Source of the DNA: UMGS1322 sp900550765
GTDB lineage: Bacteria > Bacillota > Clostridia > Christensenellales > QALW01
Reading direction: 5' to 3'
Assembly: GCA_958448705.1 (NCBI GenBank)
Contig: CAUDEY010000002.1
Location: forward strand, 1 to 64,000
DNA length: 64,000 nucleotides
In this document: positions 1 through 8,283 of the stretch, in pieces
Layout of the letters: each line of letters starts with the position of its first letter
Position numbering within the stretch: the first letter of the stretch is position 1
Made by a program: the position numbers and the translations under genes
The notes under the pieces: generated by a model
The model's database searches: none
Told to the model about the DNA's origin: nothing
The model's input: the letters and a program-made list of their open reading frames with translations, nothing else

Positions 1-2313
1 AAGGGTAGTCTTATATTTCACACGGTCGCCCTTTTTCACAATAGGAATCTGATTAATGCAGGTTCCCTGGTTAGAACGGCGGTATTTCAGCAGTTCATAG
101 GTTTCCGTTTCACCGTCGTCATGCTTCACAACGATCTTATTCGCATCTACATATTCCACTGTTCCGGGTCCCTTGGAGAGCACCGAAACACCGCTGTCAC
201 GCGCAGCCTTATATTCAATACCCGTACCAACAATCGGCGCTTCCGTCCGCAGGAGCGGCACCGCCTGACGCTGCATGTTGGCGCCCATCAATGCACGGGA
301 AGCATCATCGTTCTCCAGGAAGGGAATCATGGCCGTGGCCACGGAAACCACCTGCTTAGGAGAAACGTCGATATAGTCCACCTGTGAGATATCTACCCGC
401 AGGAAATCCTCTTTATTTCTGGCCGAAACCACATTGTTTACAAAATGCCCGTCGGGTGTAATAGGCTCATTCGCCTGCGCAATGATATACCGATCCTCGT
501 CATCTGCGGCAAGATATACGACTTCATTGGTAACAATTCCCTTTTCCTTATCTACCTTACGATAGGGCGATTCCATAAAGCCGTAATCATTAATGCGCGC
601 ATACGTAGCAAGCGATCCGATCAGACCGATGTTCTTTCCTTCCGGGGTCTCAATCGGGCACATGCGGCCGTAATGAGAATGGTGAACGTCACGCACCTCA
701 AAAGAGGGACGGTCACGGTTCAATCCGCCCGGTCCCAATGCCGAAAGACGGCGTTTATGCGTCAGCTCAGCCAAAGGGTTGTTCTGATCCATAAACTGTG
801 AGAGCTGTGAGGAACCGAAAAACTCCCGGATCACCGCGCTCACAGGCCGGATGTTAATCAGCGTCGCAGGAGAAACATTATCCAGACTCTGGCTGGTCAT
901 CCGCTCCCGGATCACGCGCTCCATTCTGGAAAGGCCTACACGCAGCTGATTCTGCAGCAGCTCGCCCACACAGCGGACGCGGCGGTTGCCCAAATGATCG
1001 ATATCGTCGACAGAGCCATGTCCCTGACAAAGCGCAATAATATAGTTGATGCTGGCCACAATGTCCGACATATACAGATGCTCCGGGGAGAGTTCCTCCC
1101 TATCCGCCACAAGGCGCGCCTTGATCTGTTCTTCCGTGGAGCACTCGGCCAGGATCTTCATCAGGGTATCATAGTGAACCATCTCCTTGATGCCCACCTC
1201 TTGCGGATCAAACTGCAGATAAGCCTTTGGATCCACAAAACCATTGGACATAACCCGTACAGTGCTGGTCGTCTCTTCGCCGGCCTCATTCTTCAGTGTG
1301 ACGGAGAGCAATACCGTCATAACACCGGCATTCTGAATTTCCTCCGCCTTTTCCCGGGTAATACGCTCACCTTTTTTAGCCAAAAGCTCACCGTCAGGCG
1401 AAATGATATCCTCTGCGGTGATTTGGCCCTCAATTCTTGAAGCCAAGGCCAGCTTTTTATTAAATTTATAGCGTCCTACGCGGGCAAGATCATAATGGCG
1501 GCTTTCAAAAAAACTGCTGTTGAGCTTATCCCGCATAATTTTTTCCTCGGCATTTTCCCCGGGGCGAATCCGCTTATACATCTCGATCAAGCCGTCGATC
1601 TCACGGGTAATGCCGGCTTGATGATCGTGTTCAATCGTGGCCTTGAGCACTTCGCTCTCCCCCAGCAGATCAATCAGCTGCTCGTCCGTACCATAGCCCA
1701 AAGCACGCAAAAGCGCCGTAATGCTGACCTTACGGCTGCGGTCTACCTTTACGGAAAACACATTGGTATTATCAATTTCAAACTCCATCCAGGCACCGCG
1801 GTTAGGGATCAGCGTAGCGGTATACTGGAATTTGCCCGCCTGCTTATCATCACTGAAATAACATCCGGGCGAACGCACAAGCTGGCTGGCAACAACACGC
1901 TCGGCACCATTGATAATAAAGGTTCCGGTAGGCGTCATAAGAGGAAAATCCCCCATAAACACATCCTGCTCAAGAATCTCCCGCACGGTACCGTCTTCAT
2001 TTTTCAAGGTAAGGCGTACGCGTACACGCATGGGCGCGGCATAAGTAACGTCTCTGTCCTTGCATTCTTCAATGGAATATTTGGGCTTATTCTCAAGGTA
2101 GCAATCCAAAAATTCCAGGCTCATAGCCCCTGAAAAATCATCGATCGGCGAAAAATCCCTTACAATTGGGCCAAGCTCTTCCTTAATGAATTTTTCGTAG
2201 GACTTTTTTTGGATCTCGATCAGGTCGGGCATTTCCAGCGCCGCATCGATTTCAGCAAACGATAATCTGTCCTCTTTTGCGGTCTCCGCTGCGTTAAGCA
2301 CCTTATGAAGCAT
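1..2313 (-). CDS. rpoB: RNA polymerase beta subunit, N-terminal 771 codons (runs off window start)
   Basis: Catalytic core subunit of RNA polymerase. The reverse strand from the ATG at 2313 reads MLHKVLNAAETAKEDRL and continues open to base 1, so the C-terminal part lies outside the window. The rifampicin pocket is visible at about residues 497-530 (FFGSSQLSQFMDQNN, then THKRRLSALGPGG), followed by CPIETPEGKNIGL. All of the usual resistance positions in it carry the sensitive-type residue (Asp in FMDQNN, His in THKRR, Ser in RLSALG). A GGGAG ribosome site precedes the start. The gene upstream is not rplL, the usual neighbour, but a VanZ-like gene 402 bases away, and rpoB has its own promoter. 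Identity is certain. Confidence 0.98.
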   Translation of the reverse strand, partial: MLHKVLNAAETAKEDRLSFAEIDAALEMPDLIEIQKKSYEKFIKEELGPIVRDFSPIDDFSGAMSLEFLDCYLENKPKYSIEECKDRDVTYAAPMRVRVRLTLKNEDGTVREILEQDVFMGDFPLMTPTGTFIINGAERVVASQLVRSPGCYFSDDKQAGKFQYTATLIPNRGAWMEFEIDNTNVFSVKVDRSRKVSITALLRALGYGTDEQLIDLLGESEVLKATIEHDHQAGITREIDGLIEMYKRIRPGENAEEKIMRDKLNSSFFESRHYDLARVGRYKFNKKLALASRIEGQITAEDIISPDGELLAKKGERITREKAEEIQNAGVMTVLLSVTLKNEAGEETTSTVRVMSNGFVDPKAYLQFDPQEVGIKEMVHYDTLMKILAECSTEEQIKARLVADREELSPEHLYMSDIVASINYIIALCQGHGSVDDIDHLGNRRVRCVGELLQNQLRVGLSRMERVIRERMTSQSLDNVSPATLINIRPVSAVIREFFGSSQLSQFMDQNNPLAELTHKRRLSALGPGGLNRDRPSFEVRDVHHSHYGRMCPIETPEGKNIGLIGSLATYARINDYGFMESPYRKVDKEKGIVTNEVVYLAADDEDRYIIAQANEPITPDGHFVNNVVSARNKEDFLRVDISQVDYIDVSPKQVVSVATAMIPFLENDDASRALMGANMQRQAVPLLRTEAPIVGTGIEYKAARDSGVSVLSKGPGTVEYVDANKIVVKHDDGETETYELLKYRRSNQGTCINQIPIVKKGDRVKYKTTL

Positions 2314-2467
2314 ACTTTCACTCTCCCATAGTTTAAAATGTGTGTACATCCGGTAACGTGCGCAAACGGAGAAAAAACTGTATTTTTCTGTTTTTTGGGC
2401 GCAAAATCCCTTACCCGAACCGTACGGTGCGCAATTTACCCCATAATATATTGTGATACAGTAGTCA

Positions 2468-2496
2468 AGTTTACCATAAGCCGGAAATCTTGTCAA
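2468..2496 (-). promoter_or_regulatory. Sigma-A promoter for rpoB
   Basis: On the minus strand TTGACA (2496-2491), a 17-base spacer and TAAACT (2473-2468). It predicts a 5' leader of about 150 bases before the rpoB ATG. It lies in the 402-base gap between the VanZ-like gene and rpoB, otherwise occupied by a terminator and a leader with two direct copies of GTGCGCAA (plus 2358-2365 and 2427-2434). Confidence 0.6.
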
Positions 2497-2679
2497 CTGC
2501 TAATCTCTACTGCACTTTCAATAAAAATTCTGCGCTTTTTGTGTTTTTTCACATTTTTTCTGCCGCAGCAACCACCAGATTTTGTGTTCGCGTTATTTTT
2601 TTGCCAAATCAAAATAAAATAAAATTTTTATACTGCGGTAAAAAAGCGATGCAGATTTCGACAGCATATAAAATAAGCT

Positions 2680-2708
2680 GCCTGCCACAATATTTTTCTG
2701 CGGCAGGC
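2680..2708 (-). terminator. Rho-independent terminator after the VanZ-like gene
   Basis: GCCTGCC (2680-2686) pairs with GGCAGGC (2702-2708) around a 15-base loop; in the minus direction it is followed by a T-rich AGCTTATTTTAT. It sits 8 bases beyond the VanZ stop and would separate that gene from rpoB. Confidence 0.55.
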
Positions 2709-2715
2709 ATAAAAA

Positions 2716-3225
2716 TTAATTTATAACAAACAGCAGCAGGGACACAGCCGCCACCGGTATCATTACGGCGAAACTGGAAAGAGCAATGACATTTTTTGTC
2801 CGTTCCTTGTTTTTAAAAAACACTTTCAGCAAAAAATAGATACCCACGCCAAGCGCGCCGCCCAAAGTATTGGTAATCACATCCGTAACATCCGTAGCAC
2901 CGATAGCAAACGCATACTGCGAAACCTCAAAAAATATACTTAAAGCAAGCGGAGCCAGAAAGACTGCCCATTTTTTTTGAAAGAAATGTGCCGCATAAAT
3001 ACCTGTGGGAATAAAAACAATAAAATTCCCAAATATATCGAACGTATCAAAATTCCCCGTAAACGCTTCATAGAACGGAATCCAATTCACGTTTCTATAA
3101 AAATATCGTTCTGAAACAAACAGCTGCAGGGGCGAAACATATTTAAACAGAATATTTTTAAAAATAAAATAGAGATAAAAAATAAAAGCGCTGTAAAACA
3201 AAATATTGACGATCTTCTTTTTCAT
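2716..3225 (-). CDS. VanZ-like membrane protein
   Basis: 169-residue protein of the VanZ/RDD-like PF04892 type: an N-terminal membrane segment after MKKKIVNIL, the family signature NFIVFIPTG with F-EVSQ (SIFFEVSQYAFAIGATDVTDVITNTLGGALG) split over two further segments, and a last segment at the C-terminus. In VanA-type clusters VanZ gives low-level teicoplanin resistance, but most chromosomal homologues have no known role and no van genes are present. An in-frame ATG 17 codons upstream exists, but the AAGGAAAG ribosome site favours the start at 3225. It may be the last gene of the darA operon, but a gap of about 60 bases and a weak small ORF precede it. Confidence 0.75.
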   Translation of the reverse strand: MKKKIVNILFYSAFIFYLYFIFKNILFKYVSPLQLFVSERYFYRNVNWIPFYEAFTGNFDTFDIFGNFIVFIPTGIYAAHFFQKKWAVFLAPLALSIFFEVSQYAFAIGATDVTDVITNTLGGALGVGIYFLLKVFFKNKERTKNVIALSSFAVMIPVAAVSLLLFVIN

Positions 3226-3283
3226 ATTTCTTCTTTCCTTTCGTTCTTTGTCCATAGGATAGCGCAGAATCCTCAACTTTTTA

Positions 3284-3469
3284 TCAATTTTTTATAAACC
3301 TCAAAAAATTCTCAAGTCCCGCAAAAGCTCCTGCGTCCGAAAGTGACAGTTGATACGATTCAAAATAAATTTTTCTGCAGCACTTTTCTATTCCATCAAG
3401 GGCAGATAAAAAAGATTTTTCTTTTAGAAACAACAAAAAGACGGAATAACCGTCTTTTGTTTCAATCAA
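3284..3469 (-). CDS. Possible small ORF coupled to the TfoX-like gene
   Basis: Open frame for about 61 residues starting at a TTG whose bases overlap the TGA stop of the TfoX-like gene, ending GLENFLRFIKN. I do not recognise it. The same frame stays open further upstream inside the TfoX gene, so an alternative is that it is noise or the remnant of a longer C-terminus detached by a frameshift near 3466. No independent ribosome site is visible. Low confidence. Confidence 0.25.
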   Translation of the reverse strand: MIETKDGYSVFLLFLKEKSFLSALDGIEKCCRKIYFESYQLSLSDAGAFAGLENFLRFIKN

Positions 3470-3792
3470 TGTATTCGCTTTGTTTTTGCCTTCGGCAGCG
3501 GTAATTCCGGATACATTTCCTGAAACAGCCGAACCAAACACTCTCTGTTTTCCAAATTTTCTACCAGCAGCATTTCCTTCGCACCCTCATACGGCGCTTC
3601 GGCAGGCGCATCAGGCAACAGTGCCTTTGCCGCATCCACCGGTTTTACCAGCAGTCTATCATCGCAAAGATACGCGGCAATTTTTCCTCTATAATAAAGA
3701 ACATATTCCCCCATCATGCTCCGGTATGAAAGATCCTCCAGGTCAGACAGCTGTTCCAATACAAAACAAAGAAAGTCTTTTTGAACGGACAT
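3466..3792 (-). CDS. TfoX/Sxy N-terminal domain protein
   Basis: 108 residues covering only the TfoX N-terminal domain (PF04993): the typical RSMMGEYVLYYRGKIAAYLCDDRLLVKP block around residues 23-52 and the C-terminal EMYPELPLPK tail. Proteobacterial TfoX/Sxy activates competence genes through a second domain that is absent here; single-domain versions in Bacillota have no established role. It starts 2 bases after the cyclophilin stop, so it is very probably cotranscribed with it. Confidence 0.8.
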   Translation of the reverse strand: MSVQKDFLCFVLEQLSDLEDLSYRSMMGEYVLYYRGKIAAYLCDDRLLVKPVDAAKALLPDAPAEAPYEGAKEMLLVENLENRECLVRLFQEMYPELPLPKAKTKRIH

Positions 3793-3794
3793 CG

Positions 3795-4271
3795 TTATTC
3801 TTCGATCGTAATTTTTTTGATTACCTGATCTTCAAAAGGCTTATCGGCATAACCACAGGGCGTCTGTGCGATCTCATCCAGCGTATCAAAGCCCTCAGTC
3901 ATTCGGCCAAAGGCCGCATATTGCCCATCAAGATGAGGCGCATCAGCATGCATAATAAAAAATTGGGAACCGGCTGAATTCGGATCCATTGCCCGTGCCA
4001 TGGAGATTACGCCGCGCACATGTTTAATAGGATTCTCTACTCCATTAGCTTTAAATTCACCTTTAATGCAGTATCCCGGGCCGCCGGTACCGGTACCGGT
4101 AGGATCTCCGCCCTGAATCATAAAGCCCGCGATTACCCGGTGAAAAATCACATCCTCATAAAAATCCTGCCGTGCAAGCTTTACAAAATTTTTTACCGTG
4201 AGCGGTGCCGCCTGCTCATCCAGCTCAAACACCATTTTTTTGCCGTTTTTCATTTCAATTGTTGCTTTCAT
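3795..4271 (-). CDS. Cyclophilin-type peptidyl-prolyl cis-trans isomerase
   Basis: 158 residues, the size of a single cytosolic cyclophilin domain without signal peptide. It speeds proline isomerisation during protein folding. Active-site residues are in place: Arg45, Phe50 and Gln53 in FHRVIAGFMIQGGDP, Gln103-Phe104 in SQFFI, and His113-Leu-Asp in HLDGQYAAFG. Start ATG lies 2 bases past the ricT stop, inside the operon darA-holB-ricT-this gene-tfoX-like. Confidence 0.95.
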   Translation of the reverse strand: MKATIEMKNGKKMVFELDEQAAPLTVKNFVKLARQDFYEDVIFHRVIAGFMIQGGDPTGTGTGGPGYCIKGEFKANGVENPIKHVRGVISMARAMDPNSAGSQFFIMHADAPHLDGQYAAFGRMTEGFDTLDEIAQTPCGYADKPFEDQVIKKITIEE

Positions 4272-4273
4272 TT

Positions 4274-5149
4274 TCAGTCTTCCTCCAGTTTTTTCACATC
4301 TTCAGGCTCATATTCTTCCTTGTTTCCGCCTTTTTTAGGCACCTTCAACACCTTTACTTCAGTATAGGGATATTCCCGCAGCTCGATCTGATCCCCGATA
4401 TGTACCATAACCTTTACCTTTTCCGTCAGTACATTGACTTCCTGAATCCGTCCCTGCCCGTCTGCTGTACGGACTTCAGCATTGACCGGCGGCATCTTTT
4501 TATGCGCCTGCTCATAATAACTTTGCTCATATTTCAAGCAGCACATCAATCTGCCGCAGAGCCCGCTAATTTTTGTAGGATTGAGGGAAAGTCCCTGTTC
4601 CTTGGCCATTTTGATCGATACCGGCTGAAAACCGCCCAAAAACCGGCTGCAGCAGCAGGGCTGTCCGCAGGGGCCCAACCCGCCCAGCATTTTAGTCTCA
4701 TCGCGCACGCCTACCTGACGCAGCTCAATTCGCGTATGAAAGGTAGAAGCCAGCTCTTTCACCAGTTCACGGAAATCTACACGGCCGTCAGAAGTAAAAT
4801 AAAATATGGCTTTGGCGCAGTCAAACGTATATTCCACACGGATAAATTTCATATCCAATTTATAGCCTTCCGCTTTTTTATCCGCAATACTCAGCGCCCG
4901 CTTCTCTTTAGCGCGGTTTTCCTCCAGCTTCTTTTTATCCGCCGGGGTAGCGACCCGTATAATCTTTTTCAGCGGCGCTACGATCTGCTCCGGCGGCACA
5001 TCCTTAGTACCTACCGTAACATTGCCGTATTCCACCCCCTGCGCCGTTTCTACAATAACGCCTTCCCCTGCATCTATCTGCATTTCGCAAGGATCAAAAT
5101 AATACATTTTTCCCGTATTTCTAAACCGTACACCGATTACCTTTGCCAT
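4274..5149 (-). CDS. ricT: PSP1/RicT-family protein (YaaT)
   Basis: 291 residues with the PSP1 C-terminal domain. In Bacillus subtilis RicT (YaaT) joins RicA and RicF in a complex carrying two 4Fe-4S clusters that promotes RNase Y-dependent mRNA maturation and Spo0A phosphorylation. The cysteines expected for cluster binding are visible: Cys161 and Cys165-167 in GPCGQPCCCSRF, Cys198 and Cys203-204 in GLCGRLMCC. The lysine/glutamate-rich tail after residue 255 is usual. The start overlaps the end of holB by 13 bases, so the two are translationally coupled. The holB-ricT order matches that of B. subtilis. Confidence 0.93.
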   Translation of the reverse strand: MAKVIGVRFRNTGKMYYFDPCEMQIDAGEGVIVETAQGVEYGNVTVGTKDVPPEQIVAPLKKIIRVATPADKKKLEENRAKEKRALSIADKKAEGYKLDMKFIRVEYTFDCAKAIFYFTSDGRVDFRELVKELASTFHTRIELRQVGVRDETKMLGGLGPCGQPCCCSRFLGGFQPVSIKMAKEQGLSLNPTKISGLCGRLMCCLKYEQSYYEQAHKKMPPVNAEVRTADGQGRIQEVNVLTEKVKVMVHIGDQIELREYPYTEVKVLKVPKKGGNKEEYEPEDVKKLEED

Positions 5150-6051
5150 TTCACTCCGCCTTTCACCAACGCATATGCAAGTTCTTCTATAAGAAGCCCG
5201 CTATTGATATTTTTCTTTTTGGCCGCCGCAGCCTCCTCCAAGGCCTTGATCCGTTCCAGCGTCAGAATATCCGCTGTACTCTGCAGCTTTTCGAAGAGCT
5301 TTTGCTGCAGGATCTGCAGCAGCAATAAAAAACTGTCCTTTTCCTTTTCCAACACAGCCGCCGTCCGGGGTACCGTATACCCGCCCTCGATTCCGGTAAC
5401 AAGCTCCCGGGCAAGATCATGCAGTCGGATCAGTTCTTCATCTGTTACCAGCCCGACAGCAGTACCGATATTGCCTCCGCATTCCCGCGCCGCATACGTA
5501 TTCCGGCCGTTTTGAGGAAACAGCCGCTCCAGCTGCTGCAGAATCTGTGCCTCGCCATATCCCGTCAGCCGTATTTTACGGCACCGGGAACGCACCGTAG
5601 GCAGCAGCTGCAGTGAATTTTCGGCCAGCAAAAAAAACACAACAGAAGCCGGAGGCTCCTCCAGTGTTTTTAACAGCGCATTCTGCGCCTGTTCATTGGC
5701 AAGATGAAAATCATGGATCACATAAATTTTTGCACCGCCCTCATAGGGCGTTTCATACACCGTGGATATCACGGCACGAACCTGATCCACCTTAAGCATA
5801 TTCTTTTCCGGTTTTACAGTATGTACGTCCGGATGCAGTCCGTCAAGTACTTTACGGCACGCAGCACAGGCAAAACATGGCTTTTGTTCGCCGGTGCACA
5901 AAAAAGTACAGGCCGCCGCAAGGGCAAACGAACACTTTCCTATTCCTGCCGGTCCCTCCAGCAAATAAGCATGGCTGCCCCTGCCTTTTGCAATGGCGCT
6001 TCTTTCAGCCTGAAAGCGCGGAGACCCGCATGTTAAAAACAGATCCATCAA
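5137..6051 (-). CDS. holB: DNA polymerase III delta-prime subunit
   Basis: 304-residue AAA+ subunit of the clamp loader that places the sliding clamp on DNA. Walker A is GPAGIGKCS (residues 33-41); the zinc module has Cys52, Cys59, Cys62 and Cys65; the sensor region NALLKTLEEPP and the SRC arginine-finger motif (TVRSRCRKIRL) follow. Shorter than Escherichia coli delta-prime, as usual in Bacillota. The ATG overlaps the darA stop by 4 bases (ATGA), and ricT overlaps its end. Confidence 0.95.
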   Translation of the reverse strand: MMDLFLTCGSPRFQAERSAIAKGRGSHAYLLEGPAGIGKCSFALAAACTFLCTGEQKPCFACAACRKVLDGLHPDVHTVKPEKNMLKVDQVRAVISTVYETPYEGGAKIYVIHDFHLANEQAQNALLKTLEEPPASVVFFLLAENSLQLLPTVRSRCRKIRLTGYGEAQILQQLERLFPQNGRNTYAARECGGNIGTAVGLVTDEELIRLHDLARELVTGIEGGYTVPRTAAVLEKEKDSFLLLLQILQQKLFEKLQSTADILTLERIKALEEAAAAKKKNINSGLLIEELAYALVKGGVKWQR

Positions 6052-6380
6052 TACTTTTTAAATTCCTCAACCGAAAGAACAAATACTGTGGCGCCGCCGA
6101 TCATAATTTCTATATTAGAGTGGCCCGCCGCACTGATGGAAGCATCAAACGCGCCGATATTGGAATTGATAACCTGCTTTCGGCTTTTGCATATTCCTTC
6201 GATAAACTCAAGACAGTGCTTCATCTTTTCATCCTCTACCCCTACAAGCAGCGTGGTATTGCCCGAACGCAGAAAACCGCCGGTGGTGGCAAGTTTGGTT
6301 ACGCCGTAGCCTTCTTTCATAAGCGCGCTTACCAGGCGGCCGGCATCTTCATCCTGAACGATAGCAATAATCAGTTTCAT
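6048..6380 (-). CDS. darA: Cyclic-di-AMP receptor DarA (PII-like, YaaQ/PstA)
   Basis: 110-residue PII-like protein that binds c-di-AMP as a trimer. The diagnostic pieces are MKLIIAIVQDEDAG, the long loop beginning KLATTGGFLRSGNTT, and GGATVFVLSVEEF at the end. The regulated target of DarA is unknown. It is the first gene of the operon darA-holB-ricT, the same order as yaaQ-yaaR-holB-yaaT in B. subtilis but without yaaR. The synthase of its ligand, cdaA, lies at 37,979 in the same window. Ribosome site GGAGGG. Confidence 0.93.
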   Translation of the reverse strand: MKLIIAIVQDEDAGRLVSALMKEGYGVTKLATTGGFLRSGNTTLLVGVEDEKMKHCLEFIEGICKSRKQVINSNIGAFDASISAAGHSNIEIMIGGATVFVLSVEEFKKY

Positions 6381-6435
6381 CTAGAAATCGCCCTCCATCT
6401 TATTCTTTTCTTTTATTTTTACTTTTGTTTTTATT

Positions 6436-6464
6436 ATTATACTACAACCGGGCCTTTTTTGCAA
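6436..6464 (-). promoter_or_regulatory. Promoter of the darA-holB-ricT operon
   Basis: Minus-strand TTGCAA (6464-6459), 17-base spacer, TATAAT (6441-6436). The following A-rich leader of about 50 bases ends in GGAGGG before the darA ATG. Confidence 0.7.
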
Positions 6465-6570
6465 TAGCGGCTTTAAAAATTAATGAACACCGGGCATATT
6501 TTTTATGAAAGCAGCAAAAATCAAATCCATAGTTTTCCCGGATTTTCTTATAATTTTCACCAAAATAGCA

Positions 6571-6599
6571 TTGACATTTTCTGTTTAACAAGATAAAAT
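6571..6599 (+). promoter_or_regulatory. Promoter of the rubrerythrin gene
   Basis: Consensus TTGACA (6571-6576), 17-base spacer and TAAAAT (6594-6599); about 50 bases upstream of the ribosome site. No clear PerR box was seen. Confidence 0.75.
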
Positions 6600-6658
6600 A
6601 TCAATAAGAGAATGATCCTTGCGACCGTTCAGAAAAAAACATAATGGAGGATAAAAAA

Positions 6659-7201
6659 ATGAAAAAATTTGTATGTCAGATTTGCGGCTATGTTTACGAA
6701 GGCCCTGAGGCCCCGGCTCAATGCCCCGTTTGCAAAGCACCTGCTTCCAAGTTTATAGAGCAGACCGCTTCCACCGTTTATGCAGCCGAACATATTGTAG
6801 GCTCTGCGCAGGGCGTTGATGCCGAAATTTTAGAAGGATTAAAACAAAATTTTGAAGGAGAATGCAGTGAGGTTGGCATGTATCTGGCTATGAGCCGCGT
6901 GGCAGACAGAGAGGGATATCCCGAAATTGCCGAGGCTTTTAAGCGCTATGCATTTGAGGAGGCTGAGCATGCGGCCAAATTTGCCGAGCTTTTAGGGGAA
7001 GTTGTAACGGATTCCACCAAAAAGAACCTGGAGCTTCGTGCAGCCGCCGAGCACGGCGCCTGCGAAGGCAAATTCCAGCTGGCAAAACGCGCCAAAGAAC
7101 TGAATCTTGACGCCATTCACGATACCGTCCATGAGATGGCCCGCGACGAAGCACGCCACGGCTGCGGCTTTGCCGGATTACTGAAAAGATATTTCGGTTA
7201 A
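6659..7201 (+). CDS. Reverse-type rubrerythrin (rubredoxin domain N-terminal)
   Basis: 180-residue peroxide scavenger. Residues 1-33 form a rubredoxin-type iron site (Cys6, Cys9, Cys22, Cys25), followed by a diiron four-helix domain with Glu-rich motifs (GECSEVGMYL, FEEAEHAAKF, EHGACEGK, ARDEARHG). The N-terminal rubredoxin is the reverse-rubrerythrin arrangement of clostridia, which passes electrons from NADH via a rubredoxin reductase to reduce hydrogen peroxide. An ATG 15 bases upstream would place the GGAGG ribosome site inside the coding region, so 6659 is the better start. Monocistronic: own promoter and strong terminator. Confidence 0.93.
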   Translation: MKKFVCQICGYVYEGPEAPAQCPVCKAPASKFIEQTASTVYAAEHIVGSAQGVDAEILEGLKQNFEGECSEVGMYLAMSRVADREGYPEIAEAFKRYAFEEAEHAAKFAELLGEVVTDSTKKNLELRAAAEHGACEGKFQLAKRAKELNLDAIHDTVHEMARDEARHGCGFAGLLKRYFG

Positions 7202-7218
7202 TAAAGCAGATTCGGAAA

Positions 7219-7250
7219 GGGATATACCGGTATACGGTATATCCCTTTTT
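7219..7250 (+). terminator. Rho-independent terminator after rubrerythrin
   Basis: GGGATATACCG (7219-7229) and CGGTATATCCC (7235-7245) form a perfect 11-bp stem with a 5-base loop, followed by TTTTT. Confidence 0.9.
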
Positions 7251-7360
7251 GCATACAAAACCCCCACGGCAACCGCCCGGAGGGAAAAGCAGAAAAACAA
7301 ATGCAGAAAAAAACAACTTGCCTTCCCTTTACGCAGAAGATGGCTTTTGCTTTGCAAAAA

Positions 7361-7424
7361 GCCGGAGGGAGCGAAGCCTGCCTCTCAGCCGGTTATCACC
7401 GGCAGCTTTCCTGACAAGGGAACC
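7361..7424. repeat. Degenerate copy of a palindromic intergenic repeat
   Basis: CCTCTCAG, then a hairpin GCCGGT/ACCGGC (7388-7393 with 7398-7403), AG, and a second small hairpin of the TTTCC-GACAA-GGGAA type. The order and spacing match the better-preserved element at 41,461-41,505 (CCCTCAGTCACC, GGTGAC, AG, CCCC/GGGG). This is the only structure I see in the 396 bases without a gene between 7202 and 7597. Confidence 0.5.
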
Positions 7425-7597
7425 AATTACAGACAGCCCCTTACGAAAGATCGAGTACCCCCGAAAAGCAAAGCTACACTTATGTATAGCAGCATTGGAC
7501 TATGTCGCAAAATAAACCATCCCCATATGGGGTATCTTCTATTGTTTTCTTTTTCCGTTCCAATTTCCTGTAAAAAATCGCTCCAAAAAGCTTTCTC

Positions 7598-7879
7598 CTA
7601 TTCCGACTTTTCTTTCTTCTTATCTCTCAGTGCAGCAAGAATTTCCTCCGTCTGCTTTCTCCGCACAAGATCGGGAAGCATCGCGGTATAGATCCATCCA
7701 AACACGCTGAAAAAGAACGACAGAAAAAAAGATATCTGACCATCCTGACCTTTTTGCCAGGCAATTTTTTTCATTTGAACAGCTAACAGAATGTTCACCA
7801 GGATTGGCACCAAGATTATCACGATGATAACCAAGAAGGCTACAGGAGATAATTGATTGGATGGGGTGAAAATTTTCAT
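7598..7879 (-). CDS. Small two-helix membrane protein, function unknown
   Basis: 93 residues: a short N-terminus, one hydrophobic segment (about 13-34), a basic loop MKKIAWQKG, a second segment (about 47-67) and a charged tail RDKKKEKSE. No recognised family. The even spacing of hydrophobic helices and the charged tail suggest a real protein, but ribosome binding is only GAGGAAAAA. Divergent from the RHH gene. Confidence 0.5.
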   Translation of the reverse strand: MKIFTPSNQLSPVAFLVIIVIILVPILVNILLAVQMKKIAWQKGQDGQISFFLSFFFSVFGWIYTAMLPDLVRRKQTEEILAALRDKKKEKSE

Positions 7880-8015
7880 AAATTTTTCCTCTTTTCTTTT
7901 TGATTGCTTTTATTATATCATTTTAGCAATTTTTTTGCAAGTATTTTTAATTGCTTTTTAATTCTATATTTTATTCCATAATAGGTGCATAATCTTTATA
8001 AAAAGAGGTGTATTT

Positions 8016-8219
8016 ATGTTTAAAATACAAAAAGGATACGATAGTGAAAGCAAAACTTTCCGCCTGCCGATTGAATTGATTGAACAGCTGGAAGCATTGG
8101 CTGCACAGAACAAGCTTTCCTTAAACCAGCTGGTAATTCAATGCCTGCAGTACGCGGTTTCTAATTTAGATCCTTCGGAACAGAGCGGCGAAGGAGAAAA
8201 TCACCCATCCCGCCAGTAA
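8016..8219 (+). CDS. Ribbon-helix-helix (Arc-type) DNA-binding protein
   Basis: 67 residues. FRLPIELIEQLEALAAQNKLSLNQLVIQCLQYAV (about 17-50) has the beta-strand, helix, turn, helix pattern of Arc/MetJ repressors. Such proteins are often antitoxins or small repressors; no toxin partner follows (the next gene is a GNAT enzyme 64 bases on), so the role is open. A GAGGTG ribosome site precedes the ATG. Short, but well supported by the fold pattern. Confidence 0.7.
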   Translation: MFKIQKGYDSESKTFRLPIELIEQLEALAAQNKLSLNQLVIQCLQYAVSNLDPSEQSGEGENHPSRQ

Positions 8220-8283
8220 ATTTTAGTTTTTTGTTCTCAAACCTTTCTTTTGCTACACCTATAAAAAAGAGGGAGACGCGGCA

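Noticed and set aside
4205..5515. Long plus-strand open frame of 436 codons opposite ricT and holB
   Set aside because: It is antisense to two well-supported genes, has no ribosome site and a Ser/Phe/Arg-rich composition typical of a mirror frame.
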